DNA from: Chloroflexota bacterium
Lineage (GTDB): Bacteria > Chloroflexota > Anaerolineae > Promineifilales > Promineifilaceae
Length of the DNA: 7,786 nucleotides
Assembly (NCBI GenBank): GCA_963169155.1
Contig: CAUJGI010000232.1
Location: 1 to 7,786, forward strand
Direction of reading: 5' to 3'
Below the pieces are notes generated by a model, which worked only from the letters and a program-made list of their open reading frames with translations, did not search any database and was not told where the DNA came from. Shown here piece after piece: positions 6,038 through 7,786 of the stretch. Each line of letters begins with the position of its first letter. Position 1 is the stretch's first letter. The translations under genes and the position numbers were made by a program.

Positions 6038-6662
6038 TTTACTTGTCGGCTTTGCCGCCAACCTGGCTGTCGCGCTGATCATTGTGCGCTTCATCTACTA
6101 CCCGGTGAAGCAAAACAAAAATTATGTGTTCACCTTCCTGGCGTTTAACACCATCATCTTTTTTGTGATGAGCCTGCTGAGTTCGATTGAGCTAAGTGTC
6201 GGCGCGGGATTTGGCCTGTTTGCCATCTTCTCGGTGCTGCGCTACCGCACCAACCCGATGCCGCCGCGGGAGATGACCTACCTGTTCATCCTGATTGGCC
6301 TGCCGATTATCAACTCTGGGCTGCTCACCAGCTCTGGGTGGGACGTGCTGCTGATGGCCAATGGGGCCATCGTGGGGGTGCTGTACGTGTTGGAGCAGGG
6401 TTGGGGTTTCCATTACGAGCAGTCGCAGCGCATTTCGTATGAACGCATCGAGCTGATTCGCCCCGAAAACCATGACCTGCTGCTGACCGACCTGAGCGAG
6501 CGCACCGGCCTGCCGGTAAAGCGGGTGGAAATTGGCCACATCAACTTCCTCAAAGATTCGGCCGACCTCAAGATTTACTACGACGGTGCAGCCCAGCACG
6601 GCTGGGACGATGAGCAGGGTCTGTATTTGATTTATGATGAGGATACGGCCGTGCAAAACTAA
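6021..6662 (+). CDS. DUF4956-family multi-pass membrane protein
   Basis: This 213-aa protein has an N-terminal half that is almost entirely hydrophobic, with likely membrane segments near residues 5-28, 34-55, 60-74, 86-102 and 106-124. It carries the family hallmark GAGFGLFAIFSVLRYRT (61-77) followed by a PMPPREMTYLF loop (79-89). Residues 130-213 form a soluble alpha/beta tail, presumably cytoplasmic. DUF4956 genes commonly sit beside VTC-domain genes, often with CotH-like kinases, though no CotH gene is in this window. The gene overlaps the VTC gene by 17 nt in a different frame and has its own AAGGA (6009-6013) 7 nt before the ATG, so the two should be made together. A plausible role is a membrane anchor or export channel for the VTC product, analogous to the membrane part of yeast VTC. 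The biochemical function is unknown. Confidence 0.85.
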   Translation: MLTAINLLVGFAANLAVALIIVRFIYYPVKQNKNYVFTFLAFNTIIFFVMSLLSSIELSVGAGFGLFAIFSVLRYRTNPMPPREMTYLFILIGLPIINSGLLTSSGWDVLLMANGAIVGVLYVLEQGWGFHYEQSQRISYERIELIRPENHDLLLTDLSERTGLPVKRVEIGHINFLKDSADLKIYYDGAAQHGWDDEQGLYLIYDEDTAVQN

Positions 6663-6672
6663 CCCCTTTTTA

Positions 6673-6703
6673 GGTGCGACGCACTTCCAAAGTGCGTCGC
6701 ACC
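6673..6703. repeat. Perfect 14-bp hairpin after the VTC-DUF4956 operon
   Basis: GGTGCGACGCACTT (6673-6686) and AAGTGCGTCGCACC (6690-6703) are exact reverse complements around a 3-nt CCA loop. It begins 11 nt after the DUF4956 stop. It could end transcription, but the following bases (GGATAATTATTC) are not a T-run, so a dispersed REP-like element or a 3'-end stabiliser is equally likely. Confidence 0.75.
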
Positions 6704-6717
6704 GGATAATTATTCTC

Positions 6718-6727
6718 ATTTGCAAAT
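6718..6727. promoter_or_regulatory. ATTTGCAAAT palindrome over the marR -35, candidate operator
   Basis: A perfect 10-bp palindrome covers the -35 hexamer of the MarR gene's promoter. MarR-family proteins are dimers that often repress their own promoter through such sites. Binding here is inferred from position and symmetry only. Confidence 0.4.
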
Positions 6728-6747
6728 ATATCAAATAAAAATATAAT
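6719..6747 (+). promoter_or_regulatory. Promoter of the MarR-family gene, leaderless
   Basis: TTTGCA (6719-6724, 4 of 6 matches to consensus) and a perfect TATAAT (6742-6747) are 17 nt apart. The -10 ends 6 nt before the ATG at 6754, so transcription should begin at the A of the start codon, and no Shine-Dalgarno is present. Confidence 0.75.
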
Positions 6748-6753
6748 TCCCGC

Positions 6754-7182
6754 ATGGAACAAACGATTTTTACGACCATGCGGGAAATTTTTGTGCTGCT
6801 GATTGGCGAGATGTTGGCCGCGTTACGGCCGTTCCACCTCACCCCGGAACAGTTTGATACGCTGCTGCTGCTGAAACAGGATAGCGGTTGGCGCATGGGG
6901 GATTTAAGCGGCCGTTTGCTGGTCGATAACAGCAAAATGACGCGCATTGTGGATTACCTGGCCGGGCAGGGCTGGGCCGCACGCCAGCCCGACCCCGACG
7001 ATCGGCGGGCGCAGCAAGTGGTGCTGACGGCCGTTGGGGCAGCGCAGCGCGAAGCGGCCCAGGTGGCTCACCTGGCGGCGTTGCAGGCGAGTTTGTCTGG
7101 CTTTGATGAAGCAGGGCGGGCGCAGCTGCTGGCGCTGTTGGCAAAATGGCGGGCCGATTTGGGTGCAGCTGCCGAGGTTTGA
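6754..7182 (+). CDS. MarR-family transcriptional regulator
   Basis: This 142-aa protein is a normal length for the MarR family, which are dimeric winged-helix DNA-binding proteins that often release DNA on binding small phenolic or oxidised ligands. An N-terminal dimerisation helix (1-26) is followed by the winged helix-turn-helix (about 28-95). The recognition helix is near SKMTRIVDYLAGQGW (60-74), and the wing RQPDPDDRRAQQVVLTAVG (77-95) holds the family's Asp-Arg-Arg signature. The C-terminal helices (97-140) complete the dimer interface. The ATG at 6754 is preferred over the in-frame ATG at 6778 because the perfect -10 lies exactly 6 nt upstream of it. It could regulate itself or the gene starting at 7368, but no other target is visible. 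Cysteines are absent, which argues against thiol-based redox sensing. Confidence 0.93.
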   Translation: MEQTIFTTMREIFVLLIGEMLAALRPFHLTPEQFDTLLLLKQDSGWRMGDLSGRLLVDNSKMTRIVDYLAGQGWAARQPDPDDRRAQQVVLTAVGAAQREAAQVAHLAALQASLSGFDEAGRAQLLALLAKWRADLGAAAEV

Positions 7183-7194
7183 TTGCCGTTGATC

Positions 7195-7217
7195 GCCGGG
7201 GGCTGAAGCCGCCCGGC
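7195..7217. repeat. GC-rich hairpin 1 after the MarR gene
   Basis: GCCGGGGGC (7195-7203) and GCC-G-CCCGGC (7208-7217) form a 9-bp stem with one bulged G and a TGAA loop. It starts 12 nt after the MarR stop. It is a possible terminator stem, but no T-run follows. Confidence 0.6.
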
Positions 7218-7226
7218 AAGTTGTGC

Positions 7227-7243
7227 AAGCCCCAACGGGGCTT
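7227..7243. repeat. Hairpin 2: AAGCCCC-AAC-GGGGCTT
   Basis: A perfect 7-bp stem with a 3-nt loop lies 9 nt after hairpin 1. The stem ends in TT, followed by CCATTGC. With its neighbours it looks like a REP-type composite element. Confidence 0.6.
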
Positions 7244-7254
7244 CCATTGCTAGT

Positions 7255-7272
7255 CCGGCCATTCATGGCCGG
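7255..7272. repeat. Hairpin 3: CCGGCCAT-TC-ATGGCCGG
   Basis: A perfect 8-bp stem encloses a 2-nt centre and can extend by a further G-T/A-C-type pairing through GTCC (7253-7256) and the following GGGC. It is the third consecutive palindrome in this gap. Confidence 0.6.
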
Positions 7273-7324
7273 GCGGACGGTGGCGAACAGGGATTTTTGA
7301 ATCAACAGAGAACGAAAATCGTAA

Positions 7325-7343
7325 GTCGGATTGGCAATCCGAC
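7325..7343. repeat. Hairpin 4: GTCGGATT-GGC-AATCCGAC
   Basis: A perfect 8-bp stem with a GGC loop lies 25 nt before the start codon of the next gene and 12 nt before its Shine-Dalgarno core. In that position it would be in the 5' leader of the gene if the promoter lies upstream, so it could affect translation; it may also be a dispersed repeat. Confidence 0.55.
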
Positions 7344-7367
7344 CCACTTTTACGAGGAGACCAACCA

Positions 7368-7786
7368 ATGGCTGAATTAGAAAATGTATTCGATAACAAC
7401 GAAGCAATTGCCACCGCGCCGGGCGACATCCCCTTGCCGATGGTGCGCGAGCGCATTGCGGCGCAGGCGCACCAGTTCCGCCACGACAACACGATACGGC
7501 CGTTTGCCCCCCAACCCGGTGAGTCTGTCGAAGTGTCGGCCACCAGCGGCGTGGCGCTGCCATTGGATCGCGCTGAGGTGTGGTTTACGACAGACGGCCG
7601 TTTACCCGACGCCACCGCCCACAAACTGCCCATGAGCGTGCAAACCGTGGATTGGGAAGCGGGCGCGGGTTACCTGAGCCGGTGGCAGGCGGTTATGCCG
7701 GGGCAGGTGGGCGGAACGGCCGTACGCTACCGCATCGCTGGCTGGCAGGCGGGAAGTGCCGCCGACGCCCCGCCCGACCTCTTTGC
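7368..7786 (+). CDS. N-terminus of a probable alpha-amylase-family (GH13-like) protein, truncated by the window edge
   Basis: The frame opens at ATG 7368 after a strong GAGGAGA Shine-Dalgarno (7354-7360) and stays open for 139 codons to the right edge. The first 50 residues (MAELENVFDNNEAIATAPGD, then PLPMVRERIAAQAHQF) are mixed and helical. From about residue 52 there is a beta-sandwich-like domain with VEVSATSGVALPL, AEVWFTTDGRLPD and YLSRWQAVMPGQ, then GTAVRYRIAGW. The tyrosine/tryptophan-rich pattern, with a TTDG turn and a phrase close to 'W.A..PGQ..GT.VRYRI..W', recalls the N-terminal carbohydrate-binding-like domain of some Chloroflexota alpha-amylase-family enzymes. No catalytic motif is within the window, so this call is tentative; another beta-sandwich protein is possible. 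Three ACGGCCGT copies fall in this fragment. No signal peptide is seen. Confidence 0.55.
   Translation, partial: MAELENVFDNNEAIATAPGDIPLPMVRERIAAQAHQFRHDNTIRPFAPQPGESVEVSATSGVALPLDRAEVWFTTDGRLPDATAHKLPMSVQTVDWEAGAGYLSRWQAVMPGQVGGTAVRYRIAGWQAGSAADAPPDLF

Larger units (their letters stand above)
229..7723. repeat. Highly iterated palindrome ACGGCCGT, 18 copies
   Basis: Perfect copies start at 229, 689, 936, 1306, 1510, 1800, 1865, 2147, 2294, 3352, 5068, 5902, 6645, 6825, 7027, 7496, 7594 and 7716. Single-mismatch copies start at 1198, 1990, 5654 and 6908. Five copies extend to AACGGCCGTT (228, 1864, 2146, 2293, 5067) and five to TACGGCCGTT (935, 3351, 5901, 6824, 7495). All but the one at 5068 are in coding sequence. 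They are read as Thr-Ala-Val (7), Arg-Pro (6) or Gly-Arg (4), so no single protein motif explains them. The pattern resembles the HIP1 element of cyanobacteria in density and symmetry, not in sequence. Confidence 0.9.

Noticed and set aside
6192..6947. 251-codon minus-strand frame across DUF4956 and marR
   Set aside because: It crosses two well-supported genes, a hairpin and a promoter, and its protein has no recognisable features.

Overview
This 7.8-kb window is bacterial chromosome, probably from a member of the Chloroflexota (Anaerolineae/Caldilineae-like). That assignment is an inference from the style of DnaE, the VTC + DUF4956 gene pair, moderately high G+C, hairpin-rich intergenic DNA and promoters placed so that mRNAs begin at the start codon. 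There are no rRNA or tRNA genes, CRISPR arrays or recognisable complete insertion sequences.

Left part, all on the minus strand (read right to left). A long dnaE gene encodes the catalytic alpha subunit of DNA polymerase III (864-4943). It has an intact-looking PHP domain, a clamp-binding motif, and a low-complexity His/Asn/Gly- and Pro-rich linker leading to an extra C-terminal domain. Directly downstream lies a 19-bp inverted repeat with a promoter inside it. It drives a toxin-first type II toxin-antitoxin operon: a RelE/ParE-family toxin (548-805) whose end overlaps, by ATGA, an antitoxin (150-551) with a Xre-type helix-turn-helix. A coiled-coil protein of unknown function starts at 100 and runs off the left edge.

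Centre, plus strand. Divergent from dnaE across about 290 bp is a two-gene operon: a soluble VTC-domain protein (polyphosphate-polymerase-like, 5234-6037), overlapped by a DUF4956 multi-pass membrane protein (6021-6662). Together they resemble a split version of the eukaryotic VTC polyphosphate polymerase complex.

Right part, plus strand. After a perfect 14-bp hairpin comes a MarR-family regulator (6754-7182). Its promoter fits the consensus well and implies a leaderless mRNA, and a 10-bp palindrome covers the -35. A 185-bp intergenic stretch with four hairpins follows. Then comes the start of a gene with a strong Shine-Dalgarno (7368 to the right edge), perhaps the N-terminal domain of an alpha-amylase-family enzyme.

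The most striking signal is not a gene. The palindrome ACGGCCGT occurs 18 times perfectly, with four single-mismatch copies, in 7.8 kb; chance predicts well under one. It occurs across almost every gene, in all three codon phases, and once in the putative dnaE promoter. This is like the cyanobacterial HIP1 highly iterated palindrome, with a different sequence.
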